In this document: positions 50,063 through 60,085 of the stretch, in pieces
Numbering within the stretch: position 1 is the first letter of the stretch
How the letters are laid out: each line of letters opens with the position of its first letter
Assembly: GCA_035276765.1 (NCBI GenBank)
Contig: DATELH010000001.1
Location: 1 to 64,000 of the forward strand
Direction of reading: 5' to 3'
DNA length: 64,000 bases
Source of the DNA: DATASD01 sp035276765
Lineage (GTDB): Bacteria > Patescibacteriota > Saccharimonadia > Saccharimonadales > UBA4665
Made by a program: the position numbers and the translations under genes
The notes under the pieces: model-generated
Seen by the model: only the letters and a program-made list of their open reading frames with translations
The model's database searches: none
What the model was told of the DNA's origin: nothing

Positions 50063-52888
50063 TTAGTAGCGGTGGTCGACTACCTGGCCGGTGGCCGCGT
50101 TCCAGGTAATGTAGCCGTATTGAAAGTTTGAGCGCCGCCCGCCCGCAATGGCGAACTCGTCGCTGGTGGGGTAACCCAAGTACGACCGTTCCCAGCCCAG
50201 CGTCGCCCAGCGGGCCTTTATCATGCCCTGCACTTCGTGGGCGCCGGTTTGCGGTGTCCAGTAGATGGAGCCGTTTTCGCCCTCAAAGTGGTTGTAGCGG
50301 CCGATGCCGTCCGGCGTGGTGAGTTCGTCGGTAGTTGGGAGGCCTAGAATGCCTTGCTCCCAGTGGTATTCGGCCCACTTTTGGTAGATTGCGCCATGGA
50401 TACTCTTGGCGCCACCGGCGGCCGTCCAGTAAATGCCGCCATCTTGAAAGTTGTTGTACTGCGCCCGGCCATTCGGTGTAGTGAGCTCATTGCTGGTGGG
50501 GTAGCCATTTGCGCTGCGCTGCCAGCCGAGTTCGGCCCAGTGCCGGCGGATCTCGCCATGGACGATTTGCGCGCCAGTTTGTGGGGTCCAGTAGATAGAG
50601 GTTGCCTGGGAATTGCCCGTCCCATAAAAGTGATTGAACCGGCCAACGCCATCGGGTGCTGCCGACTCGTCGGTAGTTGGTTCGCCATACGCTACGTGTG
50701 CACCGGCCGCTTCGTATGCCGCCAAAATGGCGCCTTGTACTTCGTGTACGCCGGAGCGCGGCGTCCAATACGCCCGCGCGTTTGTGTAATCACGGTAGCG
50801 CAGGGTCGTGTCGCCGGTCTCGGGGGAGGTGGGTGTTCCAACTGTCGCACGAAAAGCGGCGTCGGCGGCATAGCGCTGCTCAATAGGTGTCTGGTAAGTC
50901 GCCGTAATGGTGGTGTCGCCGTCCGGCATAGTGAGCAAGCGTTCGCGCGGGGCGCCGCCGTCCCAGCTCGCAAATGTCGCCACGCCATCCGCAGCCGTTA
51001 CCGGCGCCGTTGCAGTTACCCGGGCGCCAACTGTAATTTGAGCGCTCGTTCGTGCCGAACTGTTAATGGTAATGGCCGCCGGCACATTACTGCTAACAGT
51101 TAGCGTGCGGAGCTTTGGGTACGCCGTGTACGTCTTTTGCGTGACAACACCGTAGTGGTCTGTTGCGCTTGCCGTGATGACAAAGCGCGTGTCATCGCCA
51201 TGGTCATCAAAAGGCCGGTCGTAAGTGGCGCCGTCAAATTCCACGCCCGGATGGTTGTGGCAGTACCCGCCGCTACAATGCACCATTACGGTCTTCCAGT
51301 GGACAGCCAGCGGGCCGTCTTCAACATCGGTGGCAGCTGCTTGCAGTGTAACCGGGTCGCCAACCTTGAACACCGTCCCATTCGGCGGAGTAGTGAGCGT
51401 TAGGTTCGGTGCGTTATTGGCCGGTACGACCGTGGCTGTAGCCGTGCCAACTGCACCGCTGGGGTCGCGGGCAATCAGCGTTGCTGTAAGCGGCGAGGTA
51501 CCGGGCGCGGCATAGGTGTGCGTGGCAGTTACGCCGCTGCCGGTGGTGCCATCACCAAAATTCCAGCTGTAGGTGAGCGGATCGCCATCCGGGTCGCTTG
51601 AACCGCTGGCATCAAACTGCACTGTGCGGGTCGCGGGATTAGTTTGGGTGGTGAACGCCGCCGTTGGCGCACGGTTGCCGGGTGCATAACTGATGCGCTT
51701 GAGGGTGCTGCCCGCAATATCGGCGTACACAATGTCACCGTTTGGTGCGGAAGCAAACTTAACTGGCGCGCCATTGTCGGTTATAAAACCGCCTGTTTCG
51801 GGTGGCAGCGTCAGGTTGCCCTGCGCGTCGTAGGTAAGCGTATACACTCTGCCCGCAGAATAATCACCAAAGAAATACGCGCCACGGTAAGCTGCGGGGT
51901 AAGTTGTACCGGTGTACACCGCGCCGCCAATCACGCTTGTGCCCATCGACCCATGCACATACGACGTCAGCGGCGCCGTGTTGCCAACGCCGGTGCAGCC
52001 AGCCAGGTCGCGGTAGCCAGGCGTCCGGTCATTGCCTTCCCAGCAAGGCCAGCCGTAGTTATTTCCGGGGCGGACAATGTCCACTTCTTCGGTCGTGTTC
52101 CAGCCCACATCACCTGCCACCGGCGCCCCTGTTGCGGGATCGAGGCTGAACCGGAACGGGTTACGAAAGCCACTAGCATACACACGGCTGCGCCACGCCG
52201 CGGGGTTCGCGTTATCGTAATATGGGTTAGAAGGAACGCCAGCGCCGCTGGGCAAGAGGTGTAAAATTTTGCCGTAGCCTTGGTTGATGTCTTGTGCCCT
52301 GAGCGCCAACGGGTCGGTAATACGGTAATCGGAGCTATCGCCAACGCCAACCCACAAGCTGCTGTCGTTGCCTACTTGAATGCCGTTGATCGAATGTGAA
52401 TCAGAGCTGGCGGGCAAATCAAACAATACTCGTTCGCTAGCCAGGCCGTTCGGTTCACCGTTGCCAGCCAGCGTCACTGTAAAAGCCGCCAGCCGAAGCG
52501 TCCACTGCCCACTCACTGTAACTACTCGCGAAAGATATATCTGTTTTGAGGTAGTATAGTCACGGGCGACAGCGATCCCTGTCAAGCCAAGGTCGTTGGT
52601 CGTCACAACTGGCAACGTGGCAAGCGTCTTGGCCGTTCCAGCGGTCGATACCCAAGCCACTTGGCCATTCTTGCCAGTGGTAAAGTAACTGTTGTCGGGC
52701 GCGTAGGCGAAGTCGGTAAGGAGCGAGCCCTGGCCGCTCGGCAGATTGGTTATGGTAAAGCCGTCTGGCACCGCCGCCGTTGTTTGCGGGACCGTCGGAA
52801 GCAAAAGGGCAACCCCAAAGCTCAGCGCCATAAAAAACATGCTAGTTTTTGTCTTAAGTTGCCGGCCGAAACGTCTGAATTGCTGCAT
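50063..52888 (-). CDS. secreted GSDH-like dehydrogenase with PKD and LGFP repeats
   Basis: Protein of 941 residues with a signal peptide (MFFMALSFGVALLLPTVPQTTA). A six-bladed propeller of the glucose/sorbosone dehydrogenase family spans ~40-400 (VDIVRPGNNYGWPCWEGND, split: VDIVRPGNNYGWP / CWEGND; GFRNPFRFSLDP). A PKD domain lies ~405-490 (FDASGSSDPDGDPLTYSWNFGDG, in parts), then Ig-like segments to ~650. At least four LGFP repeats form the C-terminus (LGYPTSDE, LGLPTTDELTTPDG, NGYPTSNELTTPNG, WTPQTGAHEVQG). LGFP repeats are best known from cell-wall proteins of mycolic-acid actinobacteria, so this protein may bind such a wall. Confidence 0.88.
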   Translation of the reverse strand: MQQFRRFGRQLKTKTSMFFMALSFGVALLLPTVPQTTAAVPDGFTITNLPSGQGSLLTDFAYAPDNSYFTTGKNGQVAWVSTAGTAKTLATLPVVTTNDLGLTGIAVARDYTTSKQIYLSRVVTVSGQWTLRLAAFTVTLAGNGEPNGLASERVLFDLPASSDSHSINGIQVGNDSSLWVGVGDSSDYRITDPLALRAQDINQGYGKILHLLPSGAGVPSNPYYDNANPAAWRSRVYASGFRNPFRFSLDPATGAPVAGDVGWNTTEEVDIVRPGNNYGWPCWEGNDRTPGYRDLAGCTGVGNTAPLTSYVHGSMGTSVIGGAVYTGTTYPAAYRGAYFFGDYSAGRVYTLTYDAQGNLTLPPETGGFITDNGAPVKFASAPNGDIVYADIAGSTLKRISYAPGNRAPTAAFTTQTNPATRTVQFDASGSSDPDGDPLTYSWNFGDGTTGSGVTATHTYAAPGTSPLTATLIARDPSGAVGTATATVVPANNAPNLTLTTPPNGTVFKVGDPVTLQAAATDVEDGPLAVHWKTVMVHCSGGYCHNHPGVEFDGATYDRPFDDHGDDTRFVITASATDHYGVVTQKTYTAYPKLRTLTVSSNVPAAITINSSARTSAQITVGARVTATAPVTAADGVATFASWDGGAPRERLLTMPDGDTTITATYQTPIEQRYAADAAFRATVGTPTSPETGDTTLRYRDYTNARAYWTPRSGVHEVQGAILAAYEAAGAHVAYGEPTTDESAAPDGVGRFNHFYGTGNSQATSIYWTPQTGAQIVHGEIRRHWAELGWQRSANGYPTSNELTTPNGRAQYNNFQDGGIYWTAAGGAKSIHGAIYQKWAEYHWEQGILGLPTTDELTTPDGIGRYNHFEGENGSIYWTPQTGAHEVQGMIKARWATLGWERSYLGYPTSDEFAIAGGRRSNFQYGYITWNAATGQVVDHRY

Positions 52889-52971
52889 ATCCTACCTCTT
52901 CTAAATTTTTAAGCATTCTTAAGTACGGGTTGCATTATATGCGGCCAAACCCCCATCAACCGATAACGGCA

Positions 52972-53496
52972 CTAAAGTGTTTCGGCGCGCGGTCCAAATC
53001 CGACCGGTACGCCATAGGTGGCTAGCTGCTGATTTTTAAACCCTTTTGCGTCAGTTACGTCTGCGCTAAACCACTCTGGCGGCTGGAATGCTTCGGCTTC
53101 CTCCACACTGCCAAACTCCACCTCCGCCACCACGAAATCGGGCGGCTCAACGTAGCAATCAAGCTCAATCGTATGTTGGCCGTATGGGATGGTGTAGCGA
53201 TCTTTCTCTACTCGCCTGCCTTCGGTGGTTGGCCAGAGGATGGCAAACTGCTCCGACGTAAGTGGCACTTCGTGCTCGCCACGCACCAATCCGCCTTTGG
53301 ATTTCACGGTCATAGTGTGGCCCTCGCCATCCCTATGCCTGAGCCGCACCTCCGTACCGCTCTCCTCAATGGCGACATAGCCTTGCACGATGCGCGTCAT
53401 AGCATAACTTCCCAGGGATTCCGGGAGCGACCCTACTAAAAATTTCCGCTCAATTTCTGTTGCCGTTTTGTTTTGGGGTTGTTCCGGTGTTCCCAT
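52972..53496 (-). CDS. CYTH-domain phosphohydrolase
   Basis: Protein of 174 residues with the CYTH signature EIERKFLV and alternating charged strands (EVRLRHRDGEGHTMTVKSKGG, in parts; IELDCY; VVAEVEF) of the triphosphate-tunnel fold. Family members act as triphosphatases, thiamine triphosphatases or class IV adenylate cyclases; here inorganic triphosphatase is most likely. GAGGGAG before the ATG. Divergent from the methyltransferase. Confidence 0.9.
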   Translation of the reverse strand: MGTPEQPQNKTATEIERKFLVGSLPESLGSYAMTRIVQGYVAIEESGTEVRLRHRDGEGHTMTVKSKGGLVRGEHEVPLTSEQFAILWPTTEGRRVEKDRYTIPYGQHTIELDCYVEPPDFVVAEVEFGSVEEAEAFQPPEWFSADVTDAKGFKNQQLATYGVPVGFGPRAETL

Positions 53497-53650
53497 GTGC
53501 TCCCTCGCTGAATATTACAAGACCAAGTGTAAAGTAAAGTGTGCGTCGTGCAAGCATGAGCAAATTACCTCACAGGACGAAATGCCAACGGCACGCTATA
53601 TAAAAAAGCCCGCATATGATAAAATCGCAATAACATTCCGAGTCGCGGTA

Positions 53651-54208
53651 ATGAAACAATCCGGCATCCAGCAATACATCCGTTCACAAGAAAAACAGTG
53701 GTTTGAACAATTCCAGCCTTTTTTGCAAGGCTCCGTGCTGAAGGTTGGCAACGGTCTGGGCTATTTTGCCGGTTTTATGCAAAAGGCCGGTTTTGACTTA
53801 ACCATATTAGAAATACAAACCAACCGGCAAGCTGCCAACAAGGAGAGAGTGCAGCTATACGACGGTAAGCGCTTCCCCTTTCAGGATAAGACTTTTGATT
53901 GCGTAGTATGTACTTTTGTACTGCACCATACGCCGCATCCGCAACAGCTCCTCGCAGAGATGCAAAGGGTTAGCCGCCGCTTAATCATCCTCGAGGAAAC
54001 CTACGACAACCTGCTCGCCAAAGCCGACCTCGTTTACCGCGACATATACGTCAACACGGCCGCTGGGCAGCCATCAAAAATTTACTGGCACAGCTATTTT
54101 AAAAGGGGCGAGCTAGAGGCCATCTTCGCCCGCCAAAGCCTGCGGCTTCTCCACCATCAGACAGTCAAAAAGCGACGCTATTGGAAAGAGTTATTTGTGG
54201 TTGAGTAG
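53651..54208 (+). CDS. SAM-dependent methyltransferase
   Basis: Protein of 185 residues from the ATG at 53651. A longer open frame (to 53468) overlaps the divergent CYTH gene and has a Cys-rich start, so the short form is preferred. SAM motif I is KVGNGLGYFAGFM (variant), then FDLTILEIQ (acidic end of strand 2) and FDCVVCTFVLHHTPHPQQLLAEM (split: FDCVVCTFVLHH / TPHPQQLLAEM), typical of class I methyltransferases. Substrate unknown. TAAAAT upstream at ~53620 may be its -10. Confidence 0.8.
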   Translation: MKQSGIQQYIRSQEKQWFEQFQPFLQGSVLKVGNGLGYFAGFMQKAGFDLTILEIQTNRQAANKERVQLYDGKRFPFQDKTFDCVVCTFVLHHTPHPQQLLAEMQRVSRRLIILEETYDNLLAKADLVYRDIYVNTAAGQPSKIYWHSYFKRGELEAIFARQSLRLLHHQTVKKRRYWKELFVVE

Positions 54209-54368
54209 CTACGTCCGCGACTCGCTTACCGGCTAACACCTTCCACTGAATAACTTAACCGTATAATTCCTTTTTTTCTCTTTGAGTTTAGGGGTGCGTA
54301 CTTTGGCTACCTCACTCAAAATCAAAGCCAAAGTAACTTGTACTTTTACAACGACACTACAGGCACAC

Positions 54369-57300
54369 CTAAGAGCTTGTAATAACCTGCACAAAACCGG
54401 CGCCACCCGTACCACCGGCGCCTGAATTGAAGCCGTTGAGTGAACTACCGCCACCACCTGCACCAGCGCCGTATGTTGCGCCGTTGCCGCCGTTGCCGCC
54501 AGCCGCGACGATTGAAGAGGCGCCACCGCCACCGCCGGCGCCACCGTACGGTATAGTCAAATCAGAGGCAGCAGTTCCATTATTACCTGCTTGTCCGTCG
54601 GTAGAACCACCCGTACCAGCGGTTACTGCCGTATTAGCTTGGGCTGCACCACCTTGGCCACCAGCTGCTACGGCTGGGGTTGTTGCTATGCCTCCACCGG
54701 CGCCACCGGCGCCAGCACTAGTACCGGCGCCACCATTCGCTCCCGCGCCGCCGCCGACATTCGAGCTCCCTCCAGTGCCACCGTTAAAGTTGCCCCAGGA
54801 GCTTAAACCAGAACCGCCAGTAGCTGCACCCGCGGAAGTTCCACCGCCGCCACCAGGTCCACCAAGCGTTCGAACTTTAGAACCAAATGACGTTGTACCA
54901 CCGGTACCGCCCGCATTGCCGTTGGTAGAGTCGGCAGTTATGGCTGCGCCCGAGGTACCTCCAGCGCCTACTGTAACGGTTTCGGTTGCACTGCATTGAC
55001 CAGCAGTAAAAGTTGCCACCGACATGCCTCCACCGGCGCCACCCGACCCTAGAGTGCCAGTAGCCGTTCGGCGCCCCGAACCGCCTCCTCCACCGCCAGA
55101 AATAGCGACGACATGTACTCTCGAAGTGGCAGTTGCCCAGGCTGGTTTTGTCCACGTACCCGAGGCTGTGAAGGTCTGCACATCGGTTTGCCCAGTACTG
55201 CCACCTGGAGTGTAGCTCGTCCAGGTCGTACCAGATGGCGCCGCAGTTTGGGTGTACGTTACACCGTTCGGTACATCAGTAATAGTAGAGCCATACGCAA
55301 CAGCATTAGTTGGGCCCACGTATTTGTTTGCCTTATGCCGAACAAAGAAGTAAGCTCCCGCCGTGGCACTCGCCTTAAAAGTAGGAATAGATGCCGTGCC
55401 GTCACTAACGCGCAAACTATTATCAATCGCATTCCCGTTTGTTACCGCCACCGTCGTGTTGACAGTATCAACCCCAACAGTAATGACAGCAGTTCCTCGA
55501 TCATCAATAATAAGGTTATTGCTCACAGTGGCATCAGTGAGAGAATCTTGCGCACAATATACCTTTATACCCACTCGAAAGGCAGTGCTATAGGCTGCGC
55601 CGCCGCCAGTGGAGGGGTTATAGATGGTATTGCCGTCGATACGCACCTGTTGAGCTGCCGATTTTGGTTGGAAGTAAATACCCGGCCCTGGCGGTCCTAA
55701 AATCTGATTATTTGTAATGGTAATACTCTGATCGGTCAAGCCACTCACGCCAGTCGAGCGATACAACGCAACACCAGAGCTCGTAAAGTCGCTCGCCACG
55801 GTGGCATTACTAAAAGTAAGATAGCGAATAAGGTTATCGGTTACGGCAAGATTTTTTATCCCGTAGTCCGAGGCAAGGTTGAGCATCACCCCAGCTCGCG
55901 GCCCCGAGATAGTACCGGTCGGCCAAATATCGTAGTCGATGTCAATGGTATTTTGAGAAATCATAGTATTTATTAAGCCAAAACCACCACTCAACCCGCT
56001 TGCATTGCTCCAAAGCTCAACGCCAACACCACATCGTTTAATAGTGTTATGCGAGAACACAATATTCGTAGAGACCACACCCACCCCGGTTACGTTAATA
56101 CCGCGAAACCAGCCCGAAATAGTGTTATTGGTGACAACTTGATCGTCACCGTGCGTTTCAATAGCACTAAAGGCTAGCGGCGTGCCCGCTGTAGCCGAAA
56201 AATGGTTGCCTCGAATAAGGGTACGCACCCCGGAAGTATAGACTGCCGATGTATCGTGATACACCGAAGTACTTGCCCATTCCAACCGGTTGCCTTCAAT
56301 AATCGTATCGGAAACCGACGTGCCCGATCCGTTTGCCGTAAATCCCCACACACCGCAAGAGTCTGTAATCCGACAATTGCGAACAGTAACTCGGTTGCCG
56401 GTATACACAACTACCGCTGCACGATAATCCAAAACACTTCCATCGGCTTGATTAGATGCCGGAGCATTATTGGTAGTATTGAGGTCGAAACCTAAGTCGC
56501 GAACTGTCAGCCCGGTTAAATCAGCCGTTCCACCTACAACTGTAAAGAATGGCGCAGTGGAGTTGCCAACCTTCAAAACGCTTGCTGCAGCCGATACACC
56601 TTGTAAGGTCACGCCTGCGGTCAGCGTGAGAAAGCGACGATTCACGGTGGCCGCTGTACCGGATAACGTCGCTAAACGATACGTACCAGGAGGGAAAAAG
56701 ACTGTTCCCTTCGTTGGCGTTGCAGCGTCAATTGCCGACTGAATTGCCGCAGTGTCATCAGTACTCCCATCGCCGGCCGCACCAAAAGCTTTAACGTCGA
56801 ACAACTGACTGCCTTTGTCGCGAAGGGTACCCGCGTTGAAGGTCTTTGTACCAGTGACCGTCTGAGTAGAAGCAAGGACCATATCACCGGCAGCAGCCGC
56901 AGACCATTTAAGACCCGCTGACTGCGTAGAATCAGCCGTGAGCACCTGACCGTCAGACCCCACACCCACACGCGCGACTGTTGCGCTAGCGGTGGCCGCA
57001 ATTAAGTCTCCTTTAGCGGTAACAGTGCTCTTATCCACTTTACCCGAAAGGTCACTCGTAAGATTCGTTACGGCACTTTCGGGAATGTTATTTAAGGTAT
57101 TGCTTGCACCACTAATGGTTTTATTGGTGAGTGTTGCAGCGGCTGCGTTTTTGGTAGCATCGCTTGTATTGTCGACGTTATTTAAGCCGACTGCCGTTTT
57201 ATCAAGCGTTTGCCAGCTTTTGTCTCCACGCCAATATTGAGCAGTAGTCCCTGCCGCAATAGTCGGTTCTTTGCCACTCAGGCCTGGCACCGTAGGGAGG

Positions 57301-57638
57301 TCGGCAGTACCAGAGAGGTCGCCGGCAAGTTTTAGTTTACCTTTTGTAGTCGTCGTGGCATCGGGCGTACCACTGGAAGCTGCCGAGTCAACATAGCTTT
57401 TATTTGCAGCATCAGTACCCGCACTTGGTGTCGGTACGGTGGGGGAAGATGAGAATGTTTTTACACCCGCAACCGTTTCATTGCCCGTTACATGAACAAC
57501 AGAGGTATTGTCTGCTTTTCCAGCAATTGTACCAGAAGATTTAAGCGTACCATCACCGTTGTGTTCCACGCTCAAAAATTCATTGAGTATCGTTCCCCAA
57601 GTGTCGTCATCGGCACCAGGAATAGGCAGACGTGTCAT
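54369..57638 (-). CDS. giant surface protein: fibre repeats, beta-helix, glycine-rich stalk
   Basis: Protein of 1089 residues. The N-terminus MTRLPIPGADDDTWG...LSVEHNGDGT matches the 38918 protein. Fibre-type repeats follow to ~230. A right-handed beta-helix of the pectate-lyase-3 type runs ~283-790 (FGAAGDGSTDDTAAIQSAI, then many short N-x-I-x-x-N turns). The C-terminal ~220 residues are a glycine-rich segment (GGGGGGSGRRTATGTLGSGG, GGAGGGI...) ending GGAGFVQVITSS, similar to phage tail-fibre tips. No signal peptide. Such a protein could bind or cut polysaccharides on a host cell. Confidence 0.8.
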   Translation of the reverse strand: MTRLPIPGADDDTWGTILNEFLSVEHNGDGTLKSSGTIAGKADNTSVVHVTGNETVAGVKTFSSSPTVPTPSAGTDAANKSYVDSAASSGTPDATTTTKGKLKLAGDLSGTADLPTVPGLSGKEPTIAAGTTAQYWRGDKSWQTLDKTAVGLNNVDNTSDATKNAAAATLTNKTISGASNTLNNIPESAVTNLTSDLSGKVDKSTVTAKGDLIAATASATVARVGVGSDGQVLTADSTQSAGLKWSAAAAGDMVLASTQTVTGTKTFNAGTLRDKGSQLFDVKAFGAAGDGSTDDTAAIQSAIDAATPTKGTVFFPPGTYRLATLSGTAATVNRRFLTLTAGVTLQGVSAAASVLKVGNSTAPFFTVVGGTADLTGLTVRDLGFDLNTTNNAPASNQADGSVLDYRAAVVVYTGNRVTVRNCRITDSCGVWGFTANGSGTSVSDTIIEGNRLEWASTSVYHDTSAVYTSGVRTLIRGNHFSATAGTPLAFSAIETHGDDQVVTNNTISGWFRGINVTGVGVVSTNIVFSHNTIKRCGVGVELWSNASGLSGGFGLINTMISQNTIDIDYDIWPTGTISGPRAGVMLNLASDYGIKNLAVTDNLIRYLTFSNATVASDFTSSGVALYRSTGVSGLTDQSITITNNQILGPPGPGIYFQPKSAAQQVRIDGNTIYNPSTGGGAAYSTAFRVGIKVYCAQDSLTDATVSNNLIIDDRGTAVITVGVDTVNTTVAVTNGNAIDNSLRVSDGTASIPTFKASATAGAYFFVRHKANKYVGPTNAVAYGSTITDVPNGVTYTQTAAPSGTTWTSYTPGGSTGQTDVQTFTASGTWTKPAWATATSRVHVVAISGGGGGGSGRRTATGTLGSGGAGGGMSVATFTAGQCSATETVTVGAGGTSGAAITADSTNGNAGGTGGTTSFGSKVRTLGGPGGGGGTSAGAATGGSGLSSWGNFNGGTGGSSNVGGGAGANGGAGTSAGAGGAGGGIATTPAVAAGGQGGAAQANTAVTAGTGGSTDGQAGNNGTAASDLTIPYGGAGGGGGASSIVAAGGNGGNGATYGAGAGGGGSSLNGFNSGAGGTGGAGFVQVITSS

Positions 57639-58027
57639 AGCTTATTGTTATGTACGCTTCGTGGCGTGTCTCCTTGCCGCTTACTGTATCATACCCAGCG
57701 CTTATGCTTCAATCCATTTTTTACGAAAATCGCGACATTTTGTTTGATACCTTGAAAAATTAATACCTGTTAAGTTAACGACGATTCGTTGTGACGCCCC
57801 TCGTTTGCAATTCAAGATTCCAAACAACACCTCACGCCCTAAACAAATCGAACTCAATTTCAAAGGGGCGAATATCCAAAAAGAGCCCCACATAATAAAT
57901 GGTGGAGCTCTTTTGGTCTGAGGATAATTTTTGGTGAACCATACCAATGAGAGTTTACACCTCATTAAACAAGAAGGTGAACGCTGGCGAGAGATATTAA
58001 ACCCAACGTACAGAGAGCATAAATTGG
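57639..58027. other. intergenic region
   Basis: No convincing gene. An 87-codon minus frame here (57702-57965) looks random and crosses a terminator. The stretch contains the upstream region of the beta-helix gene and the terminator of the restriction-modification operon. Confidence 0.6.
57876..57915 (-). terminator. terminator of the type III RM operon
   Basis: AAAAGAGCTCCACCA and TGTGGGGCTCTTTTT pair (one bulge) around ATTTATTA, with a T-run on the minus strand. It lies 113 nt after the end of the res gene. Confidence 0.65.
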
Positions 58028-60085
58028 TTACGCCCTTACAAAACTTTCGAACTGGTCAATAGTCAGGGTGTCTTCATTGCCTTCTTCATACTTGGTTATA
58101 TGCCAGTCATTTCCAGTTTGAATTGGCAAATAGAACATTTGGCTAGTTAATTTAGAAGCCTGTTGGTATGCTTTTTTTAGCTCGGTAATTTTAGTTAAGT
58201 AGAGTCCCGTATCAAAGCCAGGCTGGCTATTCGATTCGTTCACACTCTTAACTTCAAATATATGAATACGACCCTTGGCGTCCTTCATCACAAAGTCGGG
58301 GTAAGAGGAGTGGAGTGCTCCCATATAGTATTCAAACTTTATCTCAGAATTACCCACATAGTTCTTGCCCCAAAGCAATACCTTCTTGCGAGTATCTTCT
58401 TTTGGGGTATCAAGTGGTAGTTCTATGTTTGCATCTTCGTTGCCAATCGTCACACTAGCAAAACTGTCATTGGCAATTTCTTTCAGTATTTCTGCCCATT
58501 CTTCTTCCGCATCACTGTCAAACGCAAAGCTATGATTTCCGTCTCTACGTTTCCATATCCAATCTCGGATGCGAACAGTACGGTCCGTGGTTGTGTAAAA
58601 GCTCGTAGCGGCAAAACTTACTTCGCTAGGCACAACTTCCATACTCTCGGTATAGTCGTTCTGGTATTGATTGCTCTCTTTCGTAATGTGTTCCACATTT
58701 TCAGCAGCCAACCACCATTTAGAATAGTCCGTAGCGTAATCGTTTATAAGCTCCTGCACACTATTGTCGGTATTTTGTATGCCTCGCCATAGCTCAAATA
58801 AGTTCTTGCCTGCAAGTTTTTTTTCTTTGTCTTCTAGATACGAACCGACATTAAAGTCGAGCTTCTCTGTGAGACCTTTTAGGCGAATAGTTTTAACTTT
58901 TATTTCATCGGCTATTTCTTCGCCTTGCAGTTTTACGGCGAATACTTTGGCTTGGTCTTCTGGCTCAACGCCCCATATCCATGCGGTAGTTGCTAGCTCT
59001 TGTGCTTCTTCGCTCAATTCTTTGTAGTCGATTAAACGAGGGTTACGCCGTACACGTCCTATGACCTGCTCATCCAGCTGCTTACTTTTGCTGTCACGAA
59101 TCTGGTAAAGCATACAAGCACGAGGAATATCCCAGCCTTCACTGATAGTCAACTTGAAGATAATTACGTCTATTGTTGAGGTGTTTTCTTTGGCGTATTT
59201 CTTCCACTTATCAACTGGAAGTTTTTTTACCTTCATGACATCGTTCGTGTCACATTTTTTGCCATCGTTAACAATCAGCATCCACTTGAGGTCTGTTTTG
59301 TTAAGTGCTGGGAATATCTCGTTTTCAAGCTCTTCGTCGGCTTTATCTTTATTGCTTATCTGGATAATAAGACAAGGGTTTACACCTAGTAGATTACGGT
59401 ACTCTTCTTTTACGCTTTCGAACTTTGCTATGGCATCATCTAGCGTCGCATCATCTTCGCCCCATTCAACAGTCTTGATAAGCTTTGCCTGCATAGCTTC
59501 TTCGCTGCCAATCTCTACGTCTGGGTATTGTCCACGACTTAGCTTTGGAGTAGCACTGACGTCTATGATTCGGCTAATATAGTTTTCTGGAATATCGTCT
59601 AAGTTGTTTGTGGCTATGTGACACTCGTCTTTTATGAGCACGATTTTCTTTTCTAATCCATCTAACAAGCGACCACCAGTAACAGTGTTGAAAAAGTTTG
59701 TAAGCGAGCCCTGCATCAAGCGTCCACCTTTTTTGTATAGCGATAGAGGTAGGGAGTATACGTTGTATTCGGTGGGTATGAATAGCTGTTCTTCGCCACT
59801 TATCTCACTGTTGATTAGATACGGGTTTAGGTGAGTAAAGGTACTGCCGTAGCTCTCGAACTTCTCATGGTTCTGTTGTGCTAGATTACCCTTACTGAGA
59901 GAGCTAACCATGAATATAACGTTTTTATCTTCAGCAAGAACACGGTTCATAAGGTCGGCAATCATGTAGGTCTTACCGCTACCAGTAGGAGCTTTGAATA
60001 CTAAGCTTTTTTGCTTGCTATTTTTTAGCAAGTTTACTAGCTTATCTATTGCTTCGTTTTGTATATTTTTGGCTTCTTGTAGCAT
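58028..60085 (-). CDS. type III restriction enzyme Res subunit
   Basis: Protein of 685 residues. SF2 helicase motifs: APTGSGKTY (I, ~30-38), VSSLSKGN (Ia), DECH in IKDECHIAT (II), VSATP (III), SEGWDIPRA (V) and QVIGRVRRNPR (VI). The C-terminal nuclease is PD-(D/E)xK-like: PDFVMKDAKGRIHIFEVKS (P-D ... E-x-K). With the Mod subunit it translocates on DNA and cuts when two inversely oriented unmethylated sites are met. It begins where mod ends (TAATG). Confidence 0.93.
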   Translation of the reverse strand: MLQEAKNIQNEAIDKLVNLLKNSKQKSLVFKAPTGSGKTYMIADLMNRVLAEDKNVIFMVSSLSKGNLAQQNHEKFESYGSTFTHLNPYLINSEISGEEQLFIPTEYNVYSLPLSLYKKGGRLMQGSLTNFFNTVTGGRLLDGLEKKIVLIKDECHIATNNLDDIPENYISRIIDVSATPKLSRGQYPDVEIGSEEAMQAKLIKTVEWGEDDATLDDAIAKFESVKEEYRNLLGVNPCLIIQISNKDKADEELENEIFPALNKTDLKWMLIVNDGKKCDTNDVMKVKKLPVDKWKKYAKENTSTIDVIIFKLTISEGWDIPRACMLYQIRDSKSKQLDEQVIGRVRRNPRLIDYKELSEEAQELATTAWIWGVEPEDQAKVFAVKLQGEEIADEIKVKTIRLKGLTEKLDFNVGSYLEDKEKKLAGKNLFELWRGIQNTDNSVQELINDYATDYSKWWLAAENVEHITKESNQYQNDYTESMEVVPSEVSFAATSFYTTTDRTVRIRDWIWKRRDGNHSFAFDSDAEEEWAEILKEIANDSFASVTIGNEDANIELPLDTPKEDTRKKVLLWGKNYVGNSEIKFEYYMGALHSSYPDFVMKDAKGRIHIFEVKSVNESNSQPGFDTGLYLTKITELKKAYQQASKLTSQMFYLPIQTGNDWHITKYEEGNEDTLTIDQFESFVRA

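Noticed and set aside
54427..54999. Proline-rich plus-strand ORF opposite the glycine-rich stalk
   Set aside because: GGN codons of the glycine stalk read as CCN proline on the other strand; there is no ribosome site or homologue.
57702..57965. 87-codon minus-strand ORF
   Set aside because: It crosses a terminator, has no ribosome site, and its composition looks random.
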